From Paenibacillus sp. SY21-1 (GTDB lineage Bacteria > Bacillota > Bacilli > Paenibacillales > Paenibacillaceae): DNA of 64,000 nt. The stretch is taken from positions 1 through 64,000 of the forward strand of contig NZ_STGF01000007.1 in assembly GCF_005222705.1 (NCBI RefSeq), read 5' to 3'. The notes under the pieces are model-generated. The model ran no database searches, had not been told where the DNA came from, and worked only from the letters and a program-made list of their open reading frames with translations. Of the stretch, positions 22,601 to 31,693 are shown in pieces. The position numbers and the translations under genes are program-made. Position 1 is the first letter of the stretch; the number at the start of each line of letters is the position of its first letter.

Positions 22601-25568
22601 GATTTGTCGTATCTCCAAGTCCCAGTTGTCCATAAAAATTATAGCCCCATGTTTTTACTGTTCTATCCTCCATTAGCGCCAACGAATGAAATGAACCGGC
22701 ACTCAGTTCCCTAACATTATTTAAACCATTAATTATAGTTGGTAGAATCCGATTTGTTGTGTCCCCTAGCCCTAATTGTCCGAAACTGTTATTGCCCCAG
22801 GCTTTGACTGTTCCATCTTCCAAAAGCGCCAATGTAAAGGAGCTACCCGCTGCCAACTCCTTGACAGAGCCTAAACCAGGAATGGTTGTTGGAGTGCTTC
22901 GACTCGTCGTATCTCCTAGTCCCAGTTGTCCACTGCCGTTATCCCCCCATGCCTTTACTGTACCGTCTTCCAAAAGAGCCAGTACATGTGAGTATCCAGA
23001 AACTAACTGTTTGACACTCCCTAATCCGGATATGACAGTAGGTATATTACGATTCGCCGTATCCCCTAGACCCAGTTGACCAAAAGCATTAGAGCCCCAA
23101 GCCCTGACCTTGCCGTCTTCCATCAAAGCTAGTGTATGATACTGTCCTACACTTAATTGCTTGACGCCATTTAGTGATGAAATGATTGTGGCCTCACTAC
23201 GATTCGTCGTATTTCCAATCCCGAGTTGACCGTAGAAGTTATAACCCCATGCTTTCACTGTCCCATCCTTCATGAGCGCCAAAGTATGGTAAAACCCTGC
23301 ACTCAGCTTGCTGATACCGCTCTGATTAGCAATGGTTGTTGGTGTAGTGCGATTGGTCTTATCCCCGAGTCCCAGTTGACCAACATTGTTAAACCCCCAA
23401 GCTCTGACGATACCATCTTCTGCGAGCGCCAGCGAATAAGATTGTCCAGCACTTAACTGCCTAATGTTGCTCATCCCAGAGATCAATGTCGGCGTGCTAC
23501 GATTTGTTGTATCCCCTAGTCCCAGTTGACCATAATTGTTATAACCCCACGCACTGATTCTTCCATCTTCCATTAGCGCTAAAGAAAAAGAAAAACCCCC
23601 ACTTAACTGTCTGACACCGCCTGGAAGAGAAGTAACGGTTGTTGGTGTACTCCTATTCGTTGTATCACCAAGTCCTAATTGACCGTAATTATTGTACCCC
23701 CATGCTTTAACGGTCCCATCCACCATGAGTGCAAGGGTGTGGGAATAACCAGAGTTGATCTGCTTGACACCGCTTAATCCAGGGATGATCGTCGGTGTAC
23801 TTCGATTTACTGTGTCGCCCATTCCCAATTGGCCATAATTGTTATAGCCCCAAGCTTTTACGGTTCCATTTTCCAGTAGAGCCATTGCATGATATTGACC
23901 AACACTCAGCTGCCTTACATCGTTTAATCCCGGAATGGTCGTCGGTGTGCTCCGACTCGTTGTATCTCCCAGTCCCAGCTGTCCATAAATGTTATAACCC
24001 CAAGCTTTTACAGTACCATCTTCCATAAGAGCCAATGCATATTTCTCACCCAAACTCAATTGTTTAACACCGCTCAGACTAGGAATGATTGTCGGCACTT
24101 TTCGACTTAACAAATCTCCAAGCCCGAGTTGACCAGAAGAGTTCAGTCCCCAAGCTTTGACTGTTCCATCCTCCAAAAGCGCTAGCGTTTCTGATTGTCC
24201 AGTACTTAATTGTTTGACGCTGTCGAGATTGGTAATTAACGTCGGCGTACTTTGATCTATCGTGTTTCCAATCCCCAGTTGACCCGCATAATTATAGCCC
24301 CAAGCTTTAACTCTTCCTTTATCAAGCAAAAAAGATGAAGATGAGTTCGAACTGGAGACTACCTCTTTACCCAAAAGATCAAAAAGCTCCAGTTCCATCG
24401 GTACCGTCATCGCCTTCAACCCGTTTACATCGACCGGTACAGGCTGTGTGCTGTTATTTCCGATTCCTAGCTGATAGCTCGAGTTGTTTCCCATCGCTTT
24501 CACGGAATAATCATTCATAATGATAAAGCTGCTCGTGTTGCCGCTGATTACTTGTGCAGAATCCGAGATCGTCGTAATCGCCGTAGGAGTATGTGTGTAG
24601 CCGCTTATCCCTAAACCAAGTTGATAATTAGCGCTATTCCCCCAAACACGTGGAGTACCATCGCTAGTAAGAGCCATAGAATAGTTGTTTCCCGCTGAAA
24701 TTTGAAGGACATTAGACAGATTGGTAGAGCTTACAGGCGTATTAGAGGCTGTTGTTGTTCCATTCCCCAACTGCCCGTTACTGTTTAACCCCCATGCTCT
24801 GACCGTGCCGTCACTCGCAATTGCAAGCGAATGAGAATAGCCAGCGCTAATGTCCTTTATTCCAGTTAACCCCGAAATAGAGGTTGGAACTTGGCGATTA
24901 TTGGTATCCCCTAGACCTAGTTGCCCACTAGTATTTTGTCCCCACGCTTTAATCGTGCCATCATTCAGTAAGGCAAGCACATGATAGCTGCCTACCGATA
25001 TTTTTTTGACATTTGTTAACCCCGTCACAAGTGTTGGAGTTACAGCATTGACCGTAGAATTATTCCCTATCTGCCCCAAACCGTTGCTTCCCCAAGCTTT
25101 TACTGTTCCATCTTTCAGTAAGGCCACAGCAAAATTGCTTCCCGCTTCAATCTGTTTTACATTTGATAAATTCGGGATTAACGTTGGAATTGATCTACTG
25201 GATGTAGAGCCGGAGCCTAGTTCATAATTGCCCCCGTATCCCCAAGATTTTACAGTCGAGTCATCCAAAAGGACAAACGAAGTCCAATTCTTGAGTGCTA
25301 CCTGCTTGACATTAGATAACCCTGCCACTACTGTCGGAACAGATACCGCACCTACACCAGTTTCACCATAGCTAGGGCTTCCTGTTGCCCTTACCTTCCC
25401 ATCAGGCGTAAGAAACAAAGTTGCCGCTACACCGGCAGCAATACCCGGAACCACAATACGCTCTGCTGCTGAAATGCTCGAGTCTCTAAAAAAGGGCACA
25501 CCAAATAATTGCACTACAAATGATAGTACTAACATAATCATGGCTATTCTTTTCATTCTGATGACCAA
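19614..25568 (-). CDS. Secreted RCC1-repeat / fibronectin III protein
   Basis: About 1984 residues. The TTG at 25568 has GGAG five bases upstream; a GTG at 25571 is too close and the ATG at 25556 too far. A signal peptide covers the first ~35 residues (MKRIAMIMLVLSFVV). Next come 21 RCC1-type units of ~50 residues (DGTVKAWGxNxxGQLGLGD...PTxIxGLxxVKQL..G..H.LALM) from about 55 to 1095. The seventh ends in an irregular Ser-rich linker (KEVVSSSNSSSSF), so the units fall as 7+14, enough for three seven-bladed propellers. Then come Ig-like modules ~1100-1262, seven fibronectin III domains ~1265-1870 and a cohesin-like end (LTVTYDPNAMSVVDL). No wall anchor or transmembrane end is seen. It stops 48 bases before the RHS toxin, so it may be a surface partner or adhesin of that toxin. 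The ligand is unknown. Confidence 0.85.
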   Translation of the reverse strand: MVIRMKRIAMIMLVLSFVVQLFGVPFFRDSSISAAERIVVPGIAAGVAATLFLTPDGKVRATGSPSYGETGVGAVSVPTVVAGLSNVKQVALKNWTSFVLLDDSTVKSWGYGGNYELGSGSTSSRSIPTLIPNLSNVKQIEAGSNFAVALLKDGTVKAWGSNGLGQIGNNSTVNAVTPTLVTGLTNVKKISVGSYHVLALLNDGTIKAWGQNTSGQLGLGDTNNRQVPTSISGLTGIKDISAGYSHSLAIASDGTVRAWGLNSNGQLGNGTTTASNTPVSSTNLSNVLQISAGNNYSMALTSDGTPRVWGNSANYQLGLGISGYTHTPTAITTISDSAQVISGNTSSFIIMNDYSVKAMGNNSSYQLGIGNNSTQPVPVDVNGLKAMTVPMELELFDLLGKEVVSSSNSSSSFLLDKGRVKAWGYNYAGQLGIGNTIDQSTPTLITNLDSVKQLSTGQSETLALLEDGTVKAWGLNSSGQLGLGDLLSRKVPTIIPSLSGVKQLSLGEKYALALMEDGTVKAWGYNIYGQLGLGDTTSRSTPTTIPGLNDVRQLSVGQYHAMALLENGTVKAWGYNNYGQLGMGDTVNRSTPTIIPGLSGVKQINSGYSHTLALMVDGTVKAWGYNNYGQLGLGDTTNRSTPTTVTSLPGGVRQLSGGFSFSLALMEDGRISAWGYNNYGQLGLGDTTNRSTPTLISGMSNIRQLSAGQSYSLALAEDGIVRAWGFNNVGQLGLGDKTNRTTPTTIANQSGISKLSAGFYHTLALMKDGTVKAWGYNFYGQLGIGNTTNRSEATIISSLNGVKQLSVGQYHTLALMEDGKVRAWGSNAFGQLGLGDTANRNIPTVISGLGSVKQLVSGYSHVLALLEDGTVKAWGDNGSGQLGLGDTTSRSTPTTIPGLGSVKELAAGSSFTLALLEDGTVKAWGNNSFGQLGLGDTTNRILPTIINGLNNVRELSAGSFHSLALMEDRTVKTWGYNFYGQLGLGDTTNRKTPTSVSGLGGVSELRAGQDYSLAVMDDKTVKGWGSNHSGQLGLGDTANRSIPTNIINLSNVGQITGGSSHTLSLMEDGTVKAWGNNNYGQLGYLSNRFSPTTLSIESLTYQPRLFLSGRTGSVVDVKYYVDSELTPRESKNIILTDAGESLSFEAVDSLNFSDGVHTLRVEASDGVQVVQKTGSFTVDNAPTANNYSATVTMNSITARVTSSENNLATLPFRFSINQTTSAWLANQSGASYTFNSLAVNEKYPVTYEVKDTSGKVTTATVVYYTLAERPSLTRTETNPDRVTMKVTDTNPAHTRYQVMVGNRFVDENGALVAEPVWMTVSDKTFVIKGLSPSKSYQVKIKARNQEGIETEESAVVQVGTPIKPPAIPQQVKAVAAINQITLSWNPVPDATDYEVMSWNPAPVGATSPGPNIVSVGASTSYVHTGLVSNSKQLYQVRAVKSGVYGEWSNPVQAMTLLPSPAIPTNVTATSTSKTVMLSWNQVATALSYEVEWDGRILSVGPQTTFKQIGLQPGSQHVYRVRAVNGAGAGVWSAQAAILTKTTPPTAITSLTGDASDKSVSLRWLPIDDASYYEIEADGQLFQNGISFFAELKGLIPGTAHQYRVRAVNEYGTGPWSSPLTLTTNKLPTPVQVKDKPEDKAIGLTWEAVPQATSYQVEADGQLQTFTTPSFTHNGLTPETTHTYRVRATGAEGTSGWSATLTVKTLPLKPIAPATVNALAGKDYVTLTWNQVSGATAYEVEIDGKVVVDNFNETRYTDTLLDPFTPHTYRVRSKTDAVEGEWTLPVSIQTLPDRPVAPAGIVVSSSGNIVTLKWEADPSALGYDLEVNGQLVNNGLNTEYKHRRVSVGSEHKYRVRTRNQAGIGDWSGLILNNNMTAKLSKGKTVNLGLTGSNVTDFSRYTLTVTYDPNAMSVVDLSTLTGAPEVTTGRIEGTDITITAFRPGQIVFVTDRVVKPGETWTGVINSIKFMASVSGGSALTYSVIQN

Positions 25569-25604
25569 CACGTCTCCTTCATATTTTATGTAAAATCATT
25601 CTAT

Positions 25605-25623
25605 TGTGTATAGGACCATACAC
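25605..25623. promoter_or_regulatory. Short inverted repeat in the leader of the RCC1 gene
   Basis: GTGTAT (25606-25611) and ATACAC (25618-25623) form a small inverted repeat about 38 bases before the start codon. It lies in an AT-rich, gene-free stretch (25572-25781) that must carry the promoter of the RCC1-toxin operon. I could not settle -35/-10 boxes. Confidence 0.35.
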
Positions 25624-25781
25624 CTATATCCCACCCTTATTTTTTTCTATTATTTTCTACATCCAAATTCTACTCCTCGGAATGAAAGTAATCAATAAGA
25701 GATTTTGTCGATAAAAGTCGAATCCTAGAACTTAATGTTATTTTTTATAAGAAACACAAACAACAACGGCTAAGAAACGAC

Positions 25782-25811
25782 AAAAAACCGGAGACCCCCA
25801 GGGATCTCCGG
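25782..25811 (-). terminator. Rho-independent terminator of the sigA-trmK-nif3 run
   Basis: CCGGAGA (25788-25794) pairs with TCTCCGG (25805-25811), with inner CCCC/GGG pairing. On the minus strand this is followed by TTTTTT (25782-25787 are A). It lies 36 bases after the nif3 stop and separates the housekeeping block from the accessory region. Confidence 0.85.
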
Positions 25812-25846
25812 CAACTTTGACATTCTTGAGCGACCTGCAACCACAC

Positions 25847-26968
25847 TCACACAAACACAAAAACCTCTGTACTAAGCTCCGACGGCACCGCCACCGTCTC
25901 GTACTTGCCCGCGTTCAGCTTCTCGTTGAGCCAGGCCGCTACGCGACCTTTCATAACCTTCTCGATGTTGTGACCCGCGTCGATAATGGTCATGCCGGCC
26001 GCCAGCGCATCGTGCGCCGTATGGTAGTCGATGTCGCCCGTGATGAGCACATCCGCTCCTGCGAAGCCGGCATGGCAGACATACCGGCTGCCGGAGCCGC
26101 CAAGGACGGCCGCTTTTTTCACCAAGCGGTCAAGTGGTCCGACGACACGCACCGCAGGCACGTCAAACGCCCGTTTAGCCGCTTCTGCAAGCTCGCCCAG
26201 CGTTTGCTCCTGCTCCAGCTTGCCGACTCTCCCCAGGCCAAAGGAGCGGCCTTTCAGATCAACGGCATACAGATCGTAGGCGACCTCCTCGTACGGATGA
26301 GCTTTTAGCATAGCCTGGATGGCTTTACGTTTCACGCTCGCCGGAACTATCGTTTCAATGCGAACCTCGTCGACATGCTCCAGCTTGCCCTGCTCGCCTA
26401 TGAACGGGTCAGTGCCGGGTCCAGGCTTGAACGTGCCCGTTCCTTTGATCGTAAAGCTGCAATTCGCATAGTTCCCTATCTCGCCCGCTCCCGCTCGCCA
26501 GAGAGCCTCCTGAACCGCGCTGGCGTGGCTTTCCGGCACGAATACGACCATCTTATACAATTGATCGGTATGTACATCCTCCAGACAGCCGCGGCCTTCC
26601 TGCTTGATGCCGATTTGATCCGCCAGCCAGTCGTTGATGCCGCCATCCGCCACATCCAGATTCGTATGCGATATGTAGACGGCTATATCATTTTTGATCA
26701 GCTTCTCATACAGCCGACCAGCCGGGGTTGAAGTGTCCAGCTTGGCGAGCGGACGGTAGATGATCGCATGGTGGGCAATGATTAAGTCCACATCCTGCCT
26801 GATCGCATCATCCACTACCTCATCGGTTACGTCAAGCGCAACAAGCAGCTTGCGGATTGGCTTGTTCAGGCTGCCGAGCTGCAAGCCGATTTTATCGTTC
26901 TCAACCGCATAATGCTTGGGAGCCAGCTGCTCCATCAGCTGGATGACGGTATGTCCGTTGGCAAACAT
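25847..26968 (-). CDS. Nif3-like dinuclear metal center protein
   Basis: A 373-residue protein of the Nif3/YqfO (DUF34) family, known to form hexamers with a two-metal site; the substrate is not settled. Visible metal-site motifs are LIIAHHAIIYRP near the N-terminus, YISHTNLDVADGG, and near the end VLITGDIDYHTAHDA with TIIDAGHNIEK. The middle insert (VVFVPESHASAVQEAL...IGNYANC) is the YqfO-type domain of the longer Firmicutes members. The ATG at 26968 (MFANGHTVIQLMEQ) is chosen because AGAGGAGG lies eight bases upstream, although the frame is open further. Its start overlaps the end of trmK by 34 bases. Confidence 0.9.
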   Translation of the reverse strand: MFANGHTVIQLMEQLAPKHYAVENDKIGLQLGSLNKPIRKLLVALDVTDEVVDDAIRQDVDLIIAHHAIIYRPLAKLDTSTPAGRLYEKLIKNDIAVYISHTNLDVADGGINDWLADQIGIKQEGRGCLEDVHTDQLYKMVVFVPESHASAVQEALWRAGAGEIGNYANCSFTIKGTGTFKPGPGTDPFIGEQGKLEHVDEVRIETIVPASVKRKAIQAMLKAHPYEEVAYDLYAVDLKGRSFGLGRVGKLEQEQTLGELAEAAKRAFDVPAVRVVGPLDRLVKKAAVLGGSGSRYVCHAGFAGADVLITGDIDYHTAHDALAAGMTIIDAGHNIEKVMKGRVAAWLNEKLNAGKYETVAVPSELSTEVFVFV

Positions 26969-27717
26969 TGCAAAACCTCCTCTATTGTCCGCATTTGTTC
27001 CTTGAATTGCTCCAGCTTCACCATGGCTTCCGGCAAGGCCGAGCCGGCCATTCGCTCGCAAATGCTTGCCAGCTTGGCCAGCTCTTGACGCCATTTCGTA
27101 TGCAGAACGGGTACAGGACGACGCAGCAAATAAGGTCCCATCGCTTTTATAATTTCCATTTTCTTCTCGCTTGCATACGGCAACGCGAGAAACGCGCCAT
27201 CATATAGCGCTGCATTCAGCCTATCTGCCTCAAGCGCCCTGACAGCATGCAGCACCTCGTAAATTTTCCCGTCCTCTTCGAGAATCGTTTCCGCTTGAAG
27301 ATGCCAGCTATGTTTTAGCAGCCACTCCCGTACGAGCTCTTCCCCTACGTTCGGCTGCAGCACAAGCTCGTTGACGCCATCAAGCTTGCCCGCGAGCCGG
27401 CCCGCTTCCAGAATGCCGCTCATCAGGCTTCCGCCCATGCCGGCAATGGTAATCGTATCGGCTTCTCCCGGCTGAAGCACGCCCAGACCGTCTCCTTGCC
27501 GGACGCTTAGAAGCTGCGACAATCCGGCATCTGCTGCCTGCTTAACAGCTGCCTCATACGGTCCGCGATTCAATTCGCCTGCAATGGCCGCAGGGCACTT
27601 GCCCGTTTGCAGCAAATAAACAGGCAGCATGCCATGATCCGAACCGATATCTGCCAGCCTGGAGCCCGTAGTCACGTAATCCGCAATGGCTTGCAATCTT
27701 TTTGATAATTTCAACAT
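26935..27717 (-). CDS. trmK: tRNA (adenine(22)-N(1))-methyltransferase
   Basis: About 260 residues starting MLKLSKRLQAIADYV. This is a class I SAM methyltransferase with RLADIGSDHGMLPVYLL (motif I), GDGLGVLQPGEADTITIAGMGG and LVLQPNVGEELVREWL, the signature of the TrmK/YqfN family that methylates N1 of A22 in tRNA. It lies between sigA and nif3, as in other Firmicutes. The start at 27717 overlaps the stop of the upstream membrane protein (TAATG), so upstream frame extension is not used. Cytosolic. Confidence 0.92.
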   Translation of the reverse strand: MLKLSKRLQAIADYVTTGSRLADIGSDHGMLPVYLLQTGKCPAAIAGELNRGPYEAAVKQAADAGLSQLLSVRQGDGLGVLQPGEADTITIAGMGGSLMSGILEAGRLAGKLDGVNELVLQPNVGEELVREWLLKHSWHLQAETILEEDGKIYEVLHAVRALEADRLNAALYDGAFLALPYASEKKMEIIKAMGPYLLRRPVPVLHTKWRQELAKLASICERMAGSALPEAMVKLEQFKEQMRTIEEVLQCLPTDIPSSS

Positions 27718-28568
27718 TAGACAACCCACACCATCCATCGTTTTCGCATTGTAAACAATAAAGCCCCGCCTATTCCGATTTTGACCAGCAATTGCAGTTG
27801 CAGCCATAACACGGTATCGCTGAACAGCATGGAATAAAGCTCGGGCATAAACCAAATGAGCAGACATGTAACAAACAATACCGCTGAAACCGGCTTCGAC
27901 CACCTATGTACAAACCAGCTGCTCCAGGCAAAGAGACAAGACAGCGGGAGCCAGTAGAGCTGTATTTCATACCACTGCGGACCTTCGGTATATCGGGACA
28001 GCAGCCAGGCGTACACGAGCACGGAAGCCAGCCAACCGCATAAATGCAACACCGGCAATCGAGCCGCGATTCCATAAATGACCCAGAATAATGCACATGA
28101 TCCAAGTAAGCCCGCTTTCCAACCCCATTGGTCTAAACCGTGCAGCCCGAGCATATACAGTCCCCCGCCAAGAATGAGCAGCATGCCGATGCCAACCAGC
28201 GATAAGGCCGCAGCCTCGTTACGGCCGCGCAATTTCCCTCCGATTCTGAGAAAAGCGGCGGAAGCCGCAATGACGACCGCTATTTGCAAAAGCGGATGAA
28301 ATTCGTTAAAATAAAGCACAACAAAGGAAATTAAGGTAAAAGTTCCAAATGTAAGGAGCCATTGTCTGCCCGTCGCCTGCTGTACAGCGGCGATTGCCTT
28401 GCCGACTGTGCCAGTGGCGTAATTCCCTGGAGCGACTTCGTCTGTTTCCGGGTCGGCATACAAATTAAGCAGGAAATCGCAATATTGATCGGGGAGAAGC
28501 TTGCTGCGGCGCCAATGCCCGATTTCTTTTACAATGATTTGCCGTCGCTCTTGATCCATGATCGCCAT
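27717..28568 (-). CDS. Polytopic membrane protein (DUF2157-like)
   Basis: 283 residues. A short charged N-terminal domain (MDQERRQIIVKEIGHWRRSKLLPDQYCDFLLNLY) is followed by about eight hydrophobic segments, among them LTFGTFTLISFVVLYF, LSLVGIGMLLILGGGLYML and AVLFVTCLLIWFMPEL. The Tyr/Leu-rich N-terminal helix plus many membrane helices resembles DUF2157 proteins, but the family call is tentative. Two starts (ATG at 28568 or 28559) share one AAAGGA site. It lies in the sigA-trmK interval and shares a TAATG overlap with trmK. Function unknown. Confidence 0.7.
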   Translation of the reverse strand: MAIMDQERRQIIVKEIGHWRRSKLLPDQYCDFLLNLYADPETDEVAPGNYATGTVGKAIAAVQQATGRQWLLTFGTFTLISFVVLYFNEFHPLLQIAVVIAASAAFLRIGGKLRGRNEAAALSLVGIGMLLILGGGLYMLGLHGLDQWGWKAGLLGSCALFWVIYGIAARLPVLHLCGWLASVLVYAWLLSRYTEGPQWYEIQLYWLPLSCLFAWSSWFVHRWSKPVSAVLFVTCLLIWFMPELYSMLFSDTVLWLQLQLLVKIGIGGALLFTMRKRWMVWVV

Positions 28569-28609
28569 TTATCCTTTCGCAACTATGTAAATTCGCCTGC
28601 TCGTACTTA

Positions 28610-28642
28610 GAAAAAAGACCTCGCTGCAACAGCAGAAAGGTC
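28610..28642 (-). terminator. Terminator after sigA
   Basis: GACCT (28617-28621) pairs with AGGTC (28638-28642), with inner GCTG-CAA-CAGC. On the minus strand it is followed by TTTTTT (28611-28616). It lies 17 bases after the sigA stop, so the membrane protein, trmK and nif3 may have their own promoter or depend on readthrough. Confidence 0.8.
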
Positions 28643-28658
28643 GTTTGTTTTGTGAATG

Positions 28659-29789
28659 TTATTCCAGGAAATCCTTTAACCGCTTGCTGCGGCTTGGATG
28701 GCGCAGCTTGCGAAGAGCTTTGGCTTCGATTTGACGAATCCGCTCACGCGTAACGCCGAATACTTTGCCCACTTCCTCAAGCGTTCTGGTACGCCCGTCA
28801 TCAAGACCGAAACGCAAACGCAGAACGTTCTCTTCCCGTTCAGTCAACGTGTCGAGCACATCTTCCAGCTGCTCCTTCAGCAATTCGTAGGCAGCGGCGT
28901 CCGCAGGCGCAAGCGCCTCCTGGTCCTCGATGAAGTCTCCAAGATGCGAATCGTCCTCTTCACCGATCGGCGTTTCCAGCGACACCGGCTCTTGGGCGAT
29001 TTTCATAATCTCCCGTACCTTCTCGGTGCTCAGCTCCATTTCGGCAGCAATTTCCTCCGGAGTCGGTTCGCGCCCGAGCTCTTGCAGCAATTGACGGGAA
29101 ACGCGAATAAGCTTGTTGATCGTTTCGACCATGTGTACCGGAATCCGGATTGTACGAGCCTGATCGGCAATCGCGCGAGTAATCGCTTGGCGAATCCACC
29201 AAGTGGCATAGGTACTGAACTTAAAGCCCTTCTGGTGATCAAACTTTTCAACTGCTTTAATCAGGCCCATATTGCCTTCCTGAATCAAGTCGAGGAACAG
29301 CATGCCGCGACCGACATAACGTTTGGCGATACTGACAACCAACCGCAGATTCGCTTCAGCCAGCCTTCTTTTGGCTTCCTCGTCCCCGTTCTCGATTCGT
29401 TGCGCAAGCTCGATCTCGTCGTCCGCGGAAAGCAATGGAACACGACCGATTTCTTTCAGATACATCCGAACCGGATCATTTATTTTAATGCCCGGCGGCA
29501 GAGCCAGATCATCATCAAAGTTAAAATCGTCCTGCTCGCGCTCCTGCTCGTCGCTTCCCGCAGCAAGCGGATTGTCCTCATCATTTTCGTTCAGCACCTC
29601 GATGCCGAAATCATCAAGCTGCTCGAAAAATTCATCAATTTGCTCCGGGTCCTGATCGAACGGAGACAGCTTCTCCATAATTTCCTTGTATGTCAAGGAA
29701 GACCTCTTTTTGCCCTGTTCGATCAATTGGTCTTTTACATGATCCAGTTTCTGTTCCGTATCAAGCTCAGTATGCTGATCATTCGCCAT
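28659..29789 (-). CDS. sigA: RNA polymerase primary sigma factor SigA
   Basis: A 376-residue group 1 sigma-70 factor. Region 1.1 is the acidic N-terminus. Region 1.2 has [16 protein letters not shown]. Region 2 has [27 protein letters not shown] with the -10 recognition helix [19 protein letters not shown]. Region 3 has [12 protein letters not shown]. Region 4 has [20 protein letters not shown] and the -35 helix [20 protein letters not shown], ending [14 protein letters not shown]. It directs RNA polymerase to housekeeping promoters. It starts 18 bases after dnaG, the classic dnaG-sigA arrangement. Confidence 0.98.
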   Translation of the reverse strand: MANDQHTELDTEQKLDHVKDQLIEQGKKRSSLTYKEIMEKLSPFDQDPEQIDEFFEQLDDFGIEVLNENDEDNPLAAGSDEQEREQDDFNFDDDLALPPGIKINDPVRMYLKEIGRVPLLSADDEIELAQRIENGDEEAKRRLAEANLRLVVSIAKRYVGRGMLFLDLIQEGNMGLIKAVEKFDHQKGFKFSTYATWWIRQAITRAIADQARTIRIPVHMVETINKLIRVSRQLLQELGREPTPEEIAAEMELSTEKVREIMKIAQEPVSLETPIGEEDDSHLGDFIEDQEALAPADAAAYELLKEQLEDVLDTLTEREENVLRLRFGLDDGRTRTLEEVGKVFGVTRERIRQIEAKALRKLRHPSRSKRLKDFLE

Positions 29790-29807
29790 ATTCCGACTCC
29801 CTCCCCC

Positions 29808-31652
29808 CTAGAATTGCCCATCCATTCGCGTCTTAAGCTGTCTCTCTAGGGTTATAATCTCAATATGCATTTGTGCTGCCAGTATCGCGTCACCGCTTCG
29901 CTCTGCCAGCTCCTTACGTTGCTCTAATTCCCGGAATTGCGGAGCCTTGATAATGACTTCAATGTATTCATTCAGAATTAATTCGTCCAAATCAGGCACA
30001 TTATCCATCATAAGAATCGATATGGCAGCCCGCTCAAGCTCTTCATCGTGAAGCGTGGCGATAAAGCGGCTGGCGTCCGGATCATATCCTTCTGCATAAT
30101 AGGCATATAAATACGCAGCCAACGCAGCATGCTGCTCCACGTTGAACGCGTCTCCGAGCTTTTCATGTACGCTCTGGGCCAATTCGCTGTCGCGAAACAT
30201 CCCATGCAGCAATCGTTGCTCAGCATTGACAAAAGCCGGCCTCAGGGTGGGCATGCCAGACCTTCTCGGCTTTTCATTCCTACCATTATTCCACGATTTG
30301 TCGTTATTATCCCCGTTCGGTTTCTTTTTTTGGAGCGCTTCTCGCTTCTGAAAGCAGTCCTGCTTGAGCGAGTCAAGCGAGATATCGAACTCCCGGGACA
30401 ATTCCTTCAAATAAACCTCGCGTTCGGTGGACGAATCAAGCTCCGCTACGATTTCGAGCGCTTCAAGCACATAATTTTTCCTGCCTTCTTCCTTTAGCAG
30501 TATATGGTTTTTCCTTGAATATATAAGCTTAAATTTCGTTACCGAAATCCGCTGGTCAATCGTGTCACGCAGAAACGCTTCCGGACCGTATTCGCTTATA
30601 TAATCGTCAGGGTCCTTGCCCTTTGGCAGCATCGCTACGGATACCTTCAAGCCGGCCTTTTCCAGCATCGGTATCGATTTGTGAGCGGCGGCTTGTCCGG
30701 CGTCATCGCCGTCATAACATACGATAACCTCTTCGGCCTGCCTTCTCAGAATGGCGCAATGCTCGTCCGTAAGCGCTGTTCCCATCGTCGCAACGCCCGT
30801 TTTCAGTCCGGCGCTCCAGGCCTTAATGACGTCCATGTATCCCTCGAACAGAACAGCCTGTTTGCTCTTCCGAATCGCAGGCCGGGCGTCATTCAAATTG
30901 TAGATCGTCCTGCTCTTCGCAAACAGCATCGTTTCCGACGTATTCAGGTATTTCGGCTGTCCTTCGCCTATAAGGCGACCCGCAAACGCGATAGCTTTGC
31001 CGTCCCGATCCCGTATGGGAAACATAATGCGATTGCGAAAACGGTCAACGTAGCCGCTGCCGTCCGATTTGGCCGATAACAATCCGCCCTTTTCCATTAA
31101 CGCCAAATCAAATCCGCGCTTTTCCAGAAATCTTGCGAGTACATCCCATTCCTCGGTCGCGTAGCCCAATCCAAAATGATCGATCAGCTTGTCGCTTAAT
31201 TCCCGATCTCTTAAATACTGCTTCGCTTCCTGACCCTGCCGGGTGTTGTTCAGAATATGATGATACAGCTTGATCGCCAGCTCATGCGCTTCGATTATGA
31301 CGCTGCGCTCCTCATCCTCCGGCGCCGGCTTGCTGCCGCTTTGCTGCGTCCAGGTAACGGGCATGCCCGCATCCTCTGCCAGCAGCCTGACAGCTTCAGG
31401 GAAAGAGTAGCCTTCCATTTCTTCAATAAACCGAATGACATTGCCGCCCTTGCCGCAGCCGTAGCAATGATAAATTTGAAGTTCCGGCGTAACGGTGAAA
31501 GAGGGCGTTTTCTCCGAATGGAAAGGACATAACCCTTTCATATATTTGCCGTGCTTCGTGAGATGAACATATTTTCCGACAGTCTCGACGATGTCATGAT
31601 GCTTGCGAACTGCTTCTATGACCTCTTCGGGTATTTTATTGCCGTATGTCAT
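29808..31652 (-). CDS. dnaG: DNA primase
   Basis: 614 residues. An N-terminal CHC2 zinc finger has C42, H45, C63 and C66 (CPFHSEKTPSF...YHCYGCGKGG). The catalytic core has the TOPRIM motifs LFEGYMDVI and VIVCYDGDDAGQAA. The C-terminal DnaB-binding region (SELAQSVHEKLGDAFN onwards) is helical. It makes RNA primers for replication. It is followed at 18 bases by sigA. Length and order are normal. Confidence 0.98.
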   Translation of the reverse strand: MTYGNKIPEEVIEAVRKHHDIVETVGKYVHLTKHGKYMKGLCPFHSEKTPSFTVTPELQIYHCYGCGKGGNVIRFIEEMEGYSFPEAVRLLAEDAGMPVTWTQQSGSKPAPEDEERSVIIEAHELAIKLYHHILNNTRQGQEAKQYLRDRELSDKLIDHFGLGYATEEWDVLARFLEKRGFDLALMEKGGLLSAKSDGSGYVDRFRNRIMFPIRDRDGKAIAFAGRLIGEGQPKYLNTSETMLFAKSRTIYNLNDARPAIRKSKQAVLFEGYMDVIKAWSAGLKTGVATMGTALTDEHCAILRRQAEEVIVCYDGDDAGQAAAHKSIPMLEKAGLKVSVAMLPKGKDPDDYISEYGPEAFLRDTIDQRISVTKFKLIYSRKNHILLKEEGRKNYVLEALEIVAELDSSTEREVYLKELSREFDISLDSLKQDCFQKREALQKKKPNGDNNDKSWNNGRNEKPRRSGMPTLRPAFVNAEQRLLHGMFRDSELAQSVHEKLGDAFNVEQHAALAAYLYAYYAEGYDPDASRFIATLHDEELERAAISILMMDNVPDLDELILNEYIEVIIKAPQFRELEQRKELAERSGDAILAAQMHIEIITLERQLKTRMDGQF

Positions 31653-31693
31653 CGTTCATCACCTTCATCCTAGTAACACGTAAATAATATTCG

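Noticed and set aside
22300..25420. Tandem DNA repeats resembling a satellite
   Set aside because: The ~150-base periodicity is fully explained by the RCC1 units of the coding sequence.
28698..29849. 383-codon + strand ORF opposite sigA
   Set aside because: It mirrors the conserved sigA frame exactly and has no family features.
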